DNA from: Oceanihabitans gracilariae
Lineage (GTDB): Bacteria > Bacteroidota > Bacteroidia > Flavobacteriales > Flavobacteriaceae
DNA: 64,000 bases
Direction: 5' to 3'
Assembly: GCF_042684485.1 (NCBI RefSeq)
Contig: NZ_JBHULM010000001.1
Coordinates: forward strand, 186,001 to 250,000
The notes under the pieces were generated by a model, which saw only the letters and a list, made by a program, of their open reading frames with translations, was not told the origin of the DNA and did not search any database. The translations under genes and the position numbers were made by a program. Every line of letters starts with the position of its first letter. Position 1 is the stretch's first letter. Below, piece by piece: positions 17,497 through 26,600 of the stretch.

Positions 17497-19244
17497 CTAA
17501 AATATTTAACCCAAAAGATTGGTTAGAAGTTCCTAAAGAGCCAACAAAACCAAAAAGCAACACCGCAACAACTAATGTTGTTGCAGTTGCTGATAACGAC
17601 ATTGAATCCTACATTTCAGCAATCGAGCAATCAGGTACAGACATAACAGGAAGTTATGCCACTTGGCGAGATTTAGGCTTTGCTTTAGCCGAAGAATATG
17701 GAGAAATAGGTAGAGATTATTTCCACCGAATAAGTAAAAATTATGCAGGTTACGATGCTAAAGAGTGTGATGCACAATTCGATAAATGCTCAAACGCAAA
17801 AGGACACGGAATTACAATTGCTACCTTTTATCACTATGCACATCAGTCAGGTATCAAACCGACTAAACAACAGTATAACAACGAAGTTGCAACAAACGTT
17901 GCAACTGTTGTCGATACAGCCAACCAATCAATGCCTACAATACCAGAAACGGTATATGAGAATTTGCCACAGTTTTTACAACAAGTTGTAAATCCTGCTA
18001 ATGGACAAGAAGAAAAGGACATTTTATTGTTAGGTGCATTAACAGCATTTAGTGCGTGTTTTCCTAAACTCTTTGGTATCTATGACCAACGTAGAGTATT
18101 CAGCAACTTATATTTATTTGTAACCGCACCTGCATCTGCAGGTAAAGGAAGACTTAACCAAATTAAAAATTTGGTAGAGCCTGTTCATAAATTAAAACGA
18201 GAACAAGCCAAAGTATTAAAGCAGCAATTTCAAGCAGAAACTGCTACTTATAATATGAATAAAGGCAAAGATGAAAACTTGGAAAAACCGAGTAAACCGC
18301 CAGAGCGAATGCTGTTCATTCCTGCTAACAATAGTGTAACAGGCGTATATCAATTAATTTCTGATAATAAAGGCAGAGGTTTAATTTTTGAAACCGAAGG
18401 CGATACATTAGCACAAGCCTTTAAAAGTGATTATGGCAATTATTCCGATGGATTTCGTAAAGCATTTCATCACGAAACCATAAGCTATTATCGTAGAACA
18501 GATAGAGAATATGTAGATATTGAGAAACCGTGCTTGTCAACAGTATTATCAGGCACACCTAAACAAGTGGCAACCTTAATACCCAATGCAGAAAATGGGC
18601 TATTTAGTCGCTTTATGTTTTACTATATGAATATAAAACCAACTTGGAAAAATGTATTTCAAAATAGTAATAAGTTAGGTTTAGATGATTACTATAACCA
18701 ATTAGGTAGTGAGTTTTTAGAATTGTACAAAACGCTAAAAAACAACCCAGAGATTGAAATACGATTAACCACAACCCAACAACAGCAATTCAATACGTTC
18801 TTTGAATCCTTACAGACCAAATACATCAACCTACAACCCGAAGAGTACATCGCAACAATAAGGCGATTAGGCTTAATTGCGTTTAGGATAATGATGCTAT
18901 TCACAGCATTCCGAATTATGGAGGATGGTGATGTAAACGCAACTAAAGAATGTGAGGATATAGATTTTGAAAATGCACTAACCATAATTTCAATTTTAGT
19001 AAAACACAGTAGTAAAGTATTTAATGATTTACCAATAGAGCAAAAAGCAACAAAACGCTTAAATAGAAAAGAACGCTTTTTAGAAAGTTTGCCAAAGCAA
19101 TTTAGCAGACAAGAGTATTTAGATTTAGCCACAAAACAAAGCATCCCACACAAAACCGCAGAAGGCTATATTACCAAATTTGTTGATGCAGGTTTAATAT
19201 ACAGAGAAGCACACAACAACTATTCAAATCCTGCAAAGACATAG
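17493..19244 (+). CDS. PriCT-2 / DUF3987 replication-associated ATPase
   Basis: This 583-residue protein has a PriCT-2-like N-terminal domain at about residues 32-118 (ESYISAIEQ...WRDLGFALAEEYG...CDAQFDKC), the primase C-terminal module. It is followed by a DUF3987 domain from about residue 150 with a Walker-A-like PASAGKGRLNQ and acidic FETEGDTLAQAF. Such fusions act as replicative helicase/primase partners in plasmids and integrative elements. It is the last gene of the 16006-19244 operon, and a hairpin at 19249-19304 follows. The pair with the preceding primase-like protein suggests the element can replicate or be copied after excision. Confidence 0.82.
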   Translation: MTKIFNPKDWLEVPKEPTKPKSNTATTNVVAVADNDIESYISAIEQSGTDITGSYATWRDLGFALAEEYGEIGRDYFHRISKNYAGYDAKECDAQFDKCSNAKGHGITIATFYHYAHQSGIKPTKQQYNNEVATNVATVVDTANQSMPTIPETVYENLPQFLQQVVNPANGQEEKDILLLGALTAFSACFPKLFGIYDQRRVFSNLYLFVTAPASAGKGRLNQIKNLVEPVHKLKREQAKVLKQQFQAETATYNMNKGKDENLEKPSKPPERMLFIPANNSVTGVYQLISDNKGRGLIFETEGDTLAQAFKSDYGNYSDGFRKAFHHETISYYRRTDREYVDIEKPCLSTVLSGTPKQVATLIPNAENGLFSRFMFYYMNIKPTWKNVFQNSNKLGLDDYYNQLGSEFLELYKTLKNNPEIEIRLTTTQQQQFNTFFESLQTKYINLQPEEYIATIRRLGLIAFRIMMLFTAFRIMEDGDVNATKECEDIDFENALTIISILVKHSSKVFNDLPIEQKATKRLNRKERFLESLPKQFSRQEYLDLATKQSIPHKTAEGYITKFVDAGLIYREAHNNYSNPAKT

Positions 19245-19248
19245 TTAA

Positions 19249-19304
19249 GGATTTTAAGGATTTAAGGATATGATTAAATTGACTTCCTCAAATCCTTAAT
19301 ATCC
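19249..19304 (+). terminator. Imperfect hairpin ending the replication operon
   Basis: GGATTTTAAGGAT (19249-19261) pairs with ATCCTTAATATCC (19292-19304), 12 of 13 positions. The long loop and missing T-run make terminator function uncertain. Confidence 0.35.
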
Positions 19305-19356
19305 TCATTACCTGTTAATAACTGTTTATATCTTTTTACTTTCCTTTGGTTTCCTT

Positions 19357-19388
19357 TTGTTAAATTAGACAAAATTTGACAAGTCTAA
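19357..19388. promoter_or_regulatory. Interleaved palindromes, likely operator of the XRE-HEPN-PIWI operon
   Basis: TTGTTAAATT (19357-19366) and AATTTGACAA (19373-19382) are inverted with 9 of 10 matching. TTAGAC (19365-19370) and GTCTAA (19383-19388) are a second, exact inverted pair. They end 11 bases before the XRE start codon, a natural place for autoregulation. Confidence 0.5.
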
Positions 19389-19399
19389 ATAATTCTATT

Positions 19400-19696
19400 A
19401 TGGAGTTTGGAGAGTACATACGTTCATTGCGTGAAAAACGCAATTTGCTATTAAGGGAAATGGCTGCAAACCTAAATATGGATGTTGCCTATTTAAGTAA
19501 AATAGAACGAGGAAATCGGATGGCAAGACGCGAACAAGTAGTTGCTTTTGCCAAAACATTAAAAGAAGACGAAAACGAATTAATTAAGCTATGGATGTCC
19601 GAACAAATTGTACTAATGCTCAAAAATGAAAAGGAGCGTACGGAAATCCTCAAAATAGCTGAAGAAAAAATTAGTAAGATTGTAAAAAAGGGTTAG
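19400..19696 (+). CDS. XRE-family transcriptional regulator of the defence operon
   Basis: This 98-residue protein has an N-terminal Cro/C1-type helix-turn-helix (GEYIRSLREKRNLLLREMAANLNMDVAYLSKIERG) and a C-terminal basic helix. The ATG at 19400 is used; the frame extends to a TTG at 19376, which would read through the operator palindrome. The HEPN gene starts 15 bases after its stop, so the three genes form one operon. The overlapping palindromes immediately upstream suggest it represses the operon, as XRE proteins often do in defence cassettes. The name of any characterised equivalent is unknown to me. Confidence 0.85.
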   Translation: MEFGEYIRSLREKRNLLLREMAANLNMDVAYLSKIERGNRMARREQVVAFAKTLKEDENELIKLWMSEQIVLMLKNEKERTEILKIAEEKISKIVKKG

Positions 19697-19711
19697 GATT
19701 TAAAGTAATTT

Positions 19712-20965
19712 ATGTTTAAAGAGAATAAATATTATGGCGAGGTATGGTTTAAATCTGCAGAGGATAATAAGTGCTTTTGTGTATTAGAGTTAATTAATGA
19801 TGAAGTACACATAACGACCAATTTGTCAGAAAGATTACCTGCCTATCAAATAGAGTTAATTTATGGGGTTTTTACAGGTTTAGGCTATTTAACTTTTGTA
19901 AACTGCAAGATTAAAAACAGTAGCAATGGAATAGTAGAGACTAAAACTTATAAGCCTAAATATACGTTTGCTTGTGCATATCATTTAATTGAACCTATAG
20001 GTTTGAAAATTAATGAATTTCAAATTGACAATTTAGCAATAGTGAGTTGGGTTAGAAAAATGCATTGGTATAATTCTTTAGAAGACAAACTTGAAAAAGA
20101 GGATGACGTAGTCCACAATACGAATATTACTGAAGACTTATCTATTAAAATCACAAAATCAACATCCAATACTTCTAACCACAACTTTTTTAGAATGGAC
20201 AATGTTGGATATGTCGATTTTAAATCAGAAAAAAAATTGAGTATTCTTGAGAGTATAGATTTATATAATTCATTTCAAAAATTATTTCATTTTTTATACG
20301 GTAAGTCTGTACAATTTAAAGCTTTTAATTTTAAATGTTTAAGCTGTGGTAATTGGGCTTCGTTATATTACAAGGATGATTTCAACAAAGAAAACATATC
20401 TGGTTTTATAGCGCTTGACTATGATACTATTAAAGATGATTTGTCCAATATAATTAAGCATTGGTATAACAATGAAGGCATAGGTTATTGTGCTGATATT
20501 ATTATCGAAAATTTACTCTCGGTTAAAACGAGCCATAGTAGGCGATTTACAAATTCCTATACAGCTTTCGAAGCTTATAGTTTGAAATTTGGTAATAAGA
20601 TTAAGAACTCATCTTTTGCCAAAGATTTATTAGAACAAAAGCAATTATTAGTCGATATAACTAATATTCCAGAAGATGATATTAAAACATATGTATCAAA
20701 GATTGTTCGTCATCGAGATTATTTAATACATCGCACTAAAACAAAAAACAATATTTTTTCACAGTTTGAACTATTGTATATATCCTTTTTATTAGATTAT
20801 TTGGTTGGTTTAGGCTTGGTGAAACAAATGGAAGTTTCTGATAAAATTATTGAAAAAATAATAGAGCGTGCTAAATCTACATACCAAGATATGCAGTCTG
20901 TAAATAGACTACTAAACAAAGATTTATTAGTTGATAACAATAATAAAGTTCAACCTTCTATGTAA
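19712..20965 (+). CDS. ApeA-like HEPN-domain ribonuclease, putative defence effector
   Basis: This 417-residue protein has an N-terminal beta-rich part (about 1-115, GEVWFKSAEDNKCFCVLELI...LTFVNCKI...) that follows the layout of the ApeA N-terminal domain. The C-terminal helical domain (about 245-390) looks like HEPN_Apea and contains RHRDYLIH. This gives the catalytic R-X4-H motif of HEPN RNases (R335, H340), followed by the usual helix FELLYISFLLDYLVGLGL. A C-x-x-C (CLSC, 209-212) could bind metal. Known ApeA proteins cause abortive infection on their own. Here the gene sits 15 bases after an XRE regulator and 21 bases before an Argonaute-like gene, so it may be that protein's effector. HEPN call confident, partnership inferred. 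Confidence 0.78.
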   Translation: MFKENKYYGEVWFKSAEDNKCFCVLELINDEVHITTNLSERLPAYQIELIYGVFTGLGYLTFVNCKIKNSSNGIVETKTYKPKYTFACAYHLIEPIGLKINEFQIDNLAIVSWVRKMHWYNSLEDKLEKEDDVVHNTNITEDLSIKITKSTSNTSNHNFFRMDNVGYVDFKSEKKLSILESIDLYNSFQKLFHFLYGKSVQFKAFNFKCLSCGNWASLYYKDDFNKENISGFIALDYDTIKDDLSNIIKHWYNNEGIGYCADIIIENLLSVKTSHSRRFTNSYTAFEAYSLKFGNKIKNSSFAKDLLEQKQLLVDITNIPEDDIKTYVSKIVRHRDYLIHRTKTKNNIFSQFELLYISFLLDYLVGLGLVKQMEVSDKIIEKIIERAKSTYQDMQSVNRLLNKDLLVDNNNKVQPSM

Positions 20966-20986
20966 AATTACAATATAATTTCATTT

Positions 20987-23098
20987 ATGCAAGAACACCT
21001 CAAAACCAACATACTAAACTTTAAATGGCCTAATAGTGCGCCTACTATTTATTTAACTTTAGAGGATATTGAAGGTAGTCATCCTATCCATAAATCTAAA
21101 TTTTCAAGGCAGATAAAAGAGGTGTTTCCAGATGCAGACTTATCTAACAAAGACCAAATATTTACAACATTTACAACAGAAATACCAGATGCACCAAGCA
21201 TTAAGCTAAATTTAGTAGATGGTAGAGAATTAAGAATTTATAAGCAATTCCTTAAACATAAATTAAGAAGCTATTTTAAATCGAAAGACTATATAGTAGT
21301 AAAAAACTTCGTTGGTGATGTACAAGTGTGGATGCCTTCAAAAAAAGGGAATACATCAGACTATAACCTCTACTATAAATTTTCATTTAAGATACAGTTT
21401 GCAAAACTCACAGACTTACCAGAGTTAATTGTATCATACGATGGTACTTCAAAAGTCCTTACAACATCGGTTAAGGATATAGAGGATTCAGAGTTAATAA
21501 AACGTTGTGTATATGGTCAAAAAACGTTCAATTACCAAATGGACCTCGATACAGAGGAAAAACAAGAATTTTACAATGCTATTCAGTTTGACCAAGCATA
21601 CCCAATTTTTAATTTGTCATTAGCACGAGCATTAGATATACCTATTGAGGAACCTATAAGACCAATTAATAAATATCAAAAGTACGTAGCACTTATTAAT
21701 AATTTTGCAACCAACTATCTGTTTAAAGAAGATTTTAAAGTCATATTTCCATTTAAAACTGATACGTTTATAGATGTGCCACTCAATCGTATCAACCATA
21801 TCGACCCACAAGTAGGTTTATTGGAATTTGGTAAAGACCAATACGGTAACAAGAAAACCCATTTAGTGCCTAAAAAGGCAATGAATATCCTAAACCCTTA
21901 CAGACGTCCAAACAATCAAAATATCAAGATATTTTTCATTTGCCATACTTCTCATAAAGATTCGGTATTGTCTTTCTATCAAAATTTAAAGGAAGGTGTA
22001 AATACAGAAAAGAATTATTATAAAGGATTAGAAGCCTATGTGAACATTAAAGCATCATCATCCAAAGAACACTTCATTGAATTTACCAACGAAAACGACC
22101 CAATACCAGAAATAGTTGAAAAGTTAGAGAGTTTAACCTTCGACCACGATAATGTGCTTTACGCAGCTTTTTATTTAAGTCCTTTCGATAAGTTCACACA
22201 AAATCCCGAAGACCGCGAAATCTATATTCAAATCAAAGAACTGTTTTTAAATGAAGGCATTGTTACACAAGTGGTAGATTATGAAAAAATGGTGGTCAAT
22301 ATCGAGAATCAATACAACTTCCAATTTTCATTACAAAATATGGCATTGGCTATTCACGCTAAATTAGGTGGTGCACCTTGGAAACTTGCAGTAACCGATA
22401 AAAAAGAATTAGTAATTGGTGTTGGTGCATTTACCAATCAAGGCGAAAACAGGCGGTATATAGCAAGTGCCTTTAGTTTTCAAAACAATGGCTTATTTAG
22501 AAAGTTCGAATATTTTGACCAAAGCGAAACAGACCTATTGGCAGGAAGTATATGTAAAGCCATTAGAGATTTTACATCGGTTGCAGAAGCAGATAAAGTA
22601 GTCATTCACTTCTATAAGGAAATGAGTTACGAGGAACTAAAACCAATTATTAGAGGGATGCATACATTAGGGTTAAAAATTCCGCTTTACATTCTAAATA
22701 TCAATAAAACAGAAGCAGAAGATATTATTGCTTACGACCTTAATTGGAACAAAAAGTTAATGCCTGTAAGTGGCACATACATACGTATTAGCGAAAATCA
22801 ATTCCTACTGTTTAATAATGCGCGTTACCCTAATTCACAGAGATATGCAGATACAGATGGTTATCCGTTTCCAATAAAAATTAAGGTAAGCAGTCCAGAT
22901 GAAGATGCTTTTGAAGATGCAGACGTAGTGTTAGAACTATTAACACAAGTATATCAGTTTAGCAGATTGTATTGGAAATCACTTCGACAACAAAATGTAC
23001 CAATCACAATTAAATATCCTGAAATGGTAGCACAAATAGCACCGCGTTTTAATAATGGCGTTCCAGACGATGCTAAAGATGCTCTATGGTTTTTGTAA
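20987..23098 (+). CDS. Catalytically inactive prokaryotic Argonaute (PIWI-domain protein)
   Basis: This 703-residue protein has a C-terminal half with the MID-PIWI layout of prokaryotic Argonautes. HIDPQVGLLEFG (271-282) precedes the MID domain. The guide 5'-end pocket motif appears as IYIQIKELFLNEGIVTQVV (412-430), followed by NMALAIHAKLGGAPWKL (451-467). PIWI strands are ELVIGVGAF (474-482), KVVIHFYKEMSYEEL (537-551) and SRLYWKSLRQQNVPITIKYP (659-678). The first catalytic Asp is Gly480, and the second Asp of the usual HRDG loop is replaced by FYK (542-544), so slicing is not expected. The N-terminal ~300 residues leave room for N/L1, a reduced PAZ and L2, a long-pAgo size. It is probably a guide-directed sensor. 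Confidence 0.82.
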   Translation: MQEHLKTNILNFKWPNSAPTIYLTLEDIEGSHPIHKSKFSRQIKEVFPDADLSNKDQIFTTFTTEIPDAPSIKLNLVDGRELRIYKQFLKHKLRSYFKSKDYIVVKNFVGDVQVWMPSKKGNTSDYNLYYKFSFKIQFAKLTDLPELIVSYDGTSKVLTTSVKDIEDSELIKRCVYGQKTFNYQMDLDTEEKQEFYNAIQFDQAYPIFNLSLARALDIPIEEPIRPINKYQKYVALINNFATNYLFKEDFKVIFPFKTDTFIDVPLNRINHIDPQVGLLEFGKDQYGNKKTHLVPKKAMNILNPYRRPNNQNIKIFFICHTSHKDSVLSFYQNLKEGVNTEKNYYKGLEAYVNIKASSSKEHFIEFTNENDPIPEIVEKLESLTFDHDNVLYAAFYLSPFDKFTQNPEDREIYIQIKELFLNEGIVTQVVDYEKMVVNIENQYNFQFSLQNMALAIHAKLGGAPWKLAVTDKKELVIGVGAFTNQGENRRYIASAFSFQNNGLFRKFEYFDQSETDLLAGSICKAIRDFTSVAEADKVVIHFYKEMSYEELKPIIRGMHTLGLKIPLYILNINKTEAEDIIAYDLNWNKKLMPVSGTYIRISENQFLLFNNARYPNSQRYADTDGYPFPIKIKVSSPDEDAFEDADVVLELLTQVYQFSRLYWKSLRQQNVPITIKYPEMVAQIAPRFNNGVPDDAKDALWFL

Positions 23099-23116
23099 TT
23101 TACCAATCAATTTATT

Positions 23117-23131
23117 TGCAACACCATTGCA
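23117..23131. promoter_or_regulatory. Fur-family-type operator upstream of the first metal operon
   Basis: TGCAACACCATTGCA has TGCAA and TTGCA arms around five bases, the same layout as the chromosomal TGCAACTCAGTTGCA at 44250-44264. A TATATTTG -7 element lies 12 bases downstream. Confidence 0.5.
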
Positions 23132-23143
23132 TTCAATAATTTG

Positions 23144-23151
23144 TATATTTG
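23144..23151 (+). promoter_or_regulatory. -7 element of the Czc-type operon
   Basis: TATATTTG matches TAnnTTTG. The best upstream TTTG is at 23115-23118, with a longer than usual 25-base spacer, overlapping the Fur-type box. Confidence 0.4.
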
Positions 23152-23161
23152 TATAAATTAT

Positions 23162-23557
23162 ATGAAAATATTTGTTTCCATATCAATGTCTATTTTATTC
23201 TTTTTTCAAGGGATAAGCATAGATATGGACTTTTGTGGTCCAATTAAAGAAATTTCAAATGTAATTACCCATTATCAAGACCATAAAGTTTATGGAGACT
23301 CTTTCTTTGAATATGTAGTTGAAGATTACATTGAGAGCGATGCTAAAAATGAAGAGCATCATCATAACCCAGATAAGGAGAATACACCAGTCCATTCCCA
23401 TAATCAATGTTGTCACCCTTTGGTATTAATTATTGCGAACAATAATTTGGCTTTAACCAATCGATTTAAGTTTGAAGAGAAAAAACAATATAATTTACAT
23501 AAAGTAAACTTCACTTCCAGATATTTGGAATCACTTTTCCAGCCACCTAAAGTATAA
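23162..23557 (+). CDS. Small His/Cys-containing exported protein at the head of the Czc operon
   Basis: This 131-residue protein has a hydrophobic leader (MKIFVSISMSILFFFQGI), a DFCGP motif, a His-rich stretch (NEEHHHNPDKENTPVHSHNQCCHP) and a terminal FQPPKV. The C/CC/PP spacing recalls the HYC_CC_PP family represented again at 32079-32492, although HYC is replaced by DFCG. It is probably a periplasmic metal-binding accessory or metal sensor of the RND system encoded next. The start at 23162 is chosen because the ATG at 23141 overlaps the promoter. Confidence 0.7.
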   Translation: MKIFVSISMSILFFFQGISIDMDFCGPIKEISNVITHYQDHKVYGDSFFEYVVEDYIESDAKNEEHHHNPDKENTPVHSHNQCCHPLVLIIANNNLALTNRFKFEEKKQYNLHKVNFTSRYLESLFQPPKV

Positions 23558-23569
23558 TTCAGTTTTTTA

Positions 23570-23591
23570 ATGGATAGCTATATCCAATTTT
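23570..23591 (+). terminator. Possible attenuator between the small metal-binding gene and the RND pump
   Basis: ATGGATA-GC-TATATCCA followed by ATTTT forms a short hairpin 13 bases after the first gene's stop and 90 bases before the pump. A near-consensus TACATTTT just before the pump could be a second promoter. Confidence 0.3.
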
Positions 23592-23680
23592 GAGCCTAAA
23601 GGGTTCATTTCATTTTGTGTAATTCTATTTTCTTATATCAGAATTGTATCGAATAGTTTAACTGAATTAATACATTTTCT

Positions 23681-26600
23681 ATGATTAATAAAATCATTGA
23701 TTTTTCAATCAATAACAAATTCATTATTGGTTTGCTTACGCTTACCATAATCGGAACAGGTATTTGGAGTATGACCAAAGTGCCAATAGATGCTGTTCCA
23801 GATATTACCAATAACCAAGTACAGGTTATAACACAATCCCCCAATTTAGGTACTGAAGATATTGAGCAAATTGTTACTTATCCAATTGAAGTGGCAATGA
23901 GCAATCTTCCTGATGTTCAGGAAATAAGGTCAATTTCTCGTTTTGGCTTATCTGTGGTTACTATTGTATTTGATGATGATATGGGAACATATCTACCTCG
24001 CCAATTAGTAGCCGAAAAACTAAACAAAGTCAAAGAGCAAATACCTGCTGGATTTGGCGAACCTACAATGGGTCCTATTTCAACAGGTTTAGGAGAGATT
24101 TACCAATACACACTAAAAGTTGCACCAGAGTTTAAAGACAAATACAACATTGCAGATTTACGCTCAATGCAAGACTGGATTGTACAGCGTCAAATGGCAA
24201 TGGTTCCTGGTGTGGTAGAAGTAAACGCTATTGGTGGAAAAATAAAACAATACGAAGTAGCGGTTGACCCAAACGATTTAAATGCTATTGGCCTTACCAT
24301 TACAGATGTGTTTAATGCACTTGAAGCCAATAATCAAAATACAGGAGGTGCATATATTGAAAAGAACCATCAAGCCAATTTTATTCGTGGTGAAGGCTTG
24401 GTGAGAAGTTTAGAGGACATTAAAAAAATCACTGTCAAGAATATTAATAATATACCTGTCACTATTGGCGATATTGCTACGGTACAATTTGGCTCTGCAA
24501 TTCGTTACGGTGCATTAACCCAAGATGGTGAAGGAGAAGTTGTAGGTGGATTGGTAATGATGCTAAAAGGAGCTAATTCCAATGATGTTATTGCCAATGT
24601 AAAAGAGCGAATGACTCAAATTGAAAAGTCGTTACCAGAAGGCGTAATTATTGAACCATTATTAGACCGAAGTAAATTAATTGGCGAAACAACTTCTACA
24701 GTAACAACTAACCTTATTGAAGGTGCATTAATCGTCATTTTTGTGTTGGTCTTTTTATTAGGTAATTGGCGAGGAGGTTTAATAGTTGCCTCTACTATTC
24801 CATTATCCTTATTATTTGCTTTTATTTTAATGAATGTTTTTGATGTTTGGGTAAACCTAATGAGTTTAGGAGCAATTGATTTCGGAATCATTGTAGATGG
24901 TGCTGTAATTATTGTTGAAAGCACTGTTTTTCTTATAGCATCACAAGTTTTGAAAAAGAAACAACTTACATCTAAAGAAAGAGATAAAGTTGCTTCTAAT
25001 GCTTCAAAAAAGATGATGAATGCTGCCTTCTTCGGTCAGTTGATTATCCTTATCGTTTTTCTACCCATTTTAGCCTTACAAGGTATTGAAGGAAAGATGT
25101 TTAAACCAATGGCTTTGACCTTTATTTTTGCTATGATTGGTGCAATGGTACTTTGTTTAACCTATGTGCCAATGATGTCAGCTTTAATATTAAGAGCACC
25201 TAAAAACGATAAAAAATCTTATGGAGATAGATTTGTGCATTGGGTTGAAGATAAATACCAACTTTTATTGGTTAGAGCCTTGCGAAAAGGGAAATGGGTA
25301 ATTGGTATTGCAGTTGTGTTGTTCGGAATAACCGTTTTTATGTTTTCAAGAATGGGTGGCGAGTTCATTCCGCAACTCGATGAAGGTGATATTGCATTTC
25401 ACGCTATTTTAAAACCAGGTAGTTCACTTACAGAAACTATTGAAACTACTACCAAAATAGAACAAATAGTAAAAGCAAAATTTCCAGAAGTTGATAAAAT
25501 TGTGAGTCGTATTGGTGTTGCCGAAATTCCAACCGACCCGATGCCTATGGATATTGCCGATGTTTTTGTAATTCTGAAACCTAAAAGTGAATGGACTACT
25601 ATAGAATCAAAAGATGAATTGATTGAAGCAATGAAAGAAGCAGTTGAAATGGTTCCTGGTGTTAATTATGAGTTTACACAACCTATTGAAATGCGTTTTA
25701 ACGAGTTATTAGAAGGTGTTCGTGAAGATATTGCTATAAAACTTTATGGTGAAGACATTGATATTCTATCTCAAAAAGCCGAAGAAATATCTAAAATTAT
25801 CGCAGGTACTGAAGGTATTGGTGATATGAAAGCGGAAGCCACAATAGGTTTGCCACAAATGACAATCAATTACAACAGGAATAAATTGGCGCAATATGGT
25901 CTTCAAATAAATACGCTTAATCAAACCGTACAATCTGCATTTGCAGGTGGTACAGCAGGTGTAATTTTTGAAGGTGAAAAACGCTTCGATTTAGTAGTAC
26001 GATTAAGCGATCAAAACCGTAAGGATATTTCAGATGTTCAAAACCTGTATATCAATTTACCTTCGGGTGCTCAAATTCCTTTACGTGAAATTGCAGATGT
26101 AAGCTATAAAGCAGGACCAATGCAAATCAGTAGAGATAACACCAATAGAAGAACCTATGTAGGTGTTAATGTTAGAGGACGTGATGTAAAATCGTTAGTA
26201 ACTGAAATTAAATCAAAATTAGATGCACAATTAGAATTACCATCAGGTTATTTTATTCGTTATGGTGGTGCATTTGAAAATTTAGAACGTGCTAGCAACC
26301 GATTACAAACCGTTGTGCCTATTGCATTGTTACTCATATTTATACTAATATATTTTGCATTAAAATCTTTACCACAGACCTTAATGATTTACATAGCTAT
26401 TCCAATGGCAACTATTGGTGGTGTTGTGGCGTTGTGGTTACGTGATATGCCATTTAGTATTTCGGCAGGTGTTGGTTTTATTGTGCTGTTTGGTGTTGCA
26501 GTTTTAAATGGTTTGGTAATGATAAGCGGACTCAACGAATTAAAAGAAGAAGGTGTAACCAATCTAAAGGATAGAATAGTTGAAGGTACTAAACGAAGAA

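Noticed and set aside
17886..17905. GTTGCAAC-AAAC-GTTGCAAC palindrome as a Zur-type box
   Set aside because: It lies inside the DUF3987 coding region (Val-Ala-Thr-Asn-Val-Ala-Thr), not near a promoter, and its spacing differs from the other boxes.
20987..23098. Active Argonaute nuclease
   Set aside because: The Asp of the first PIWI strand is Gly and the second Asp loop reads FYK, so slicing residues are absent.
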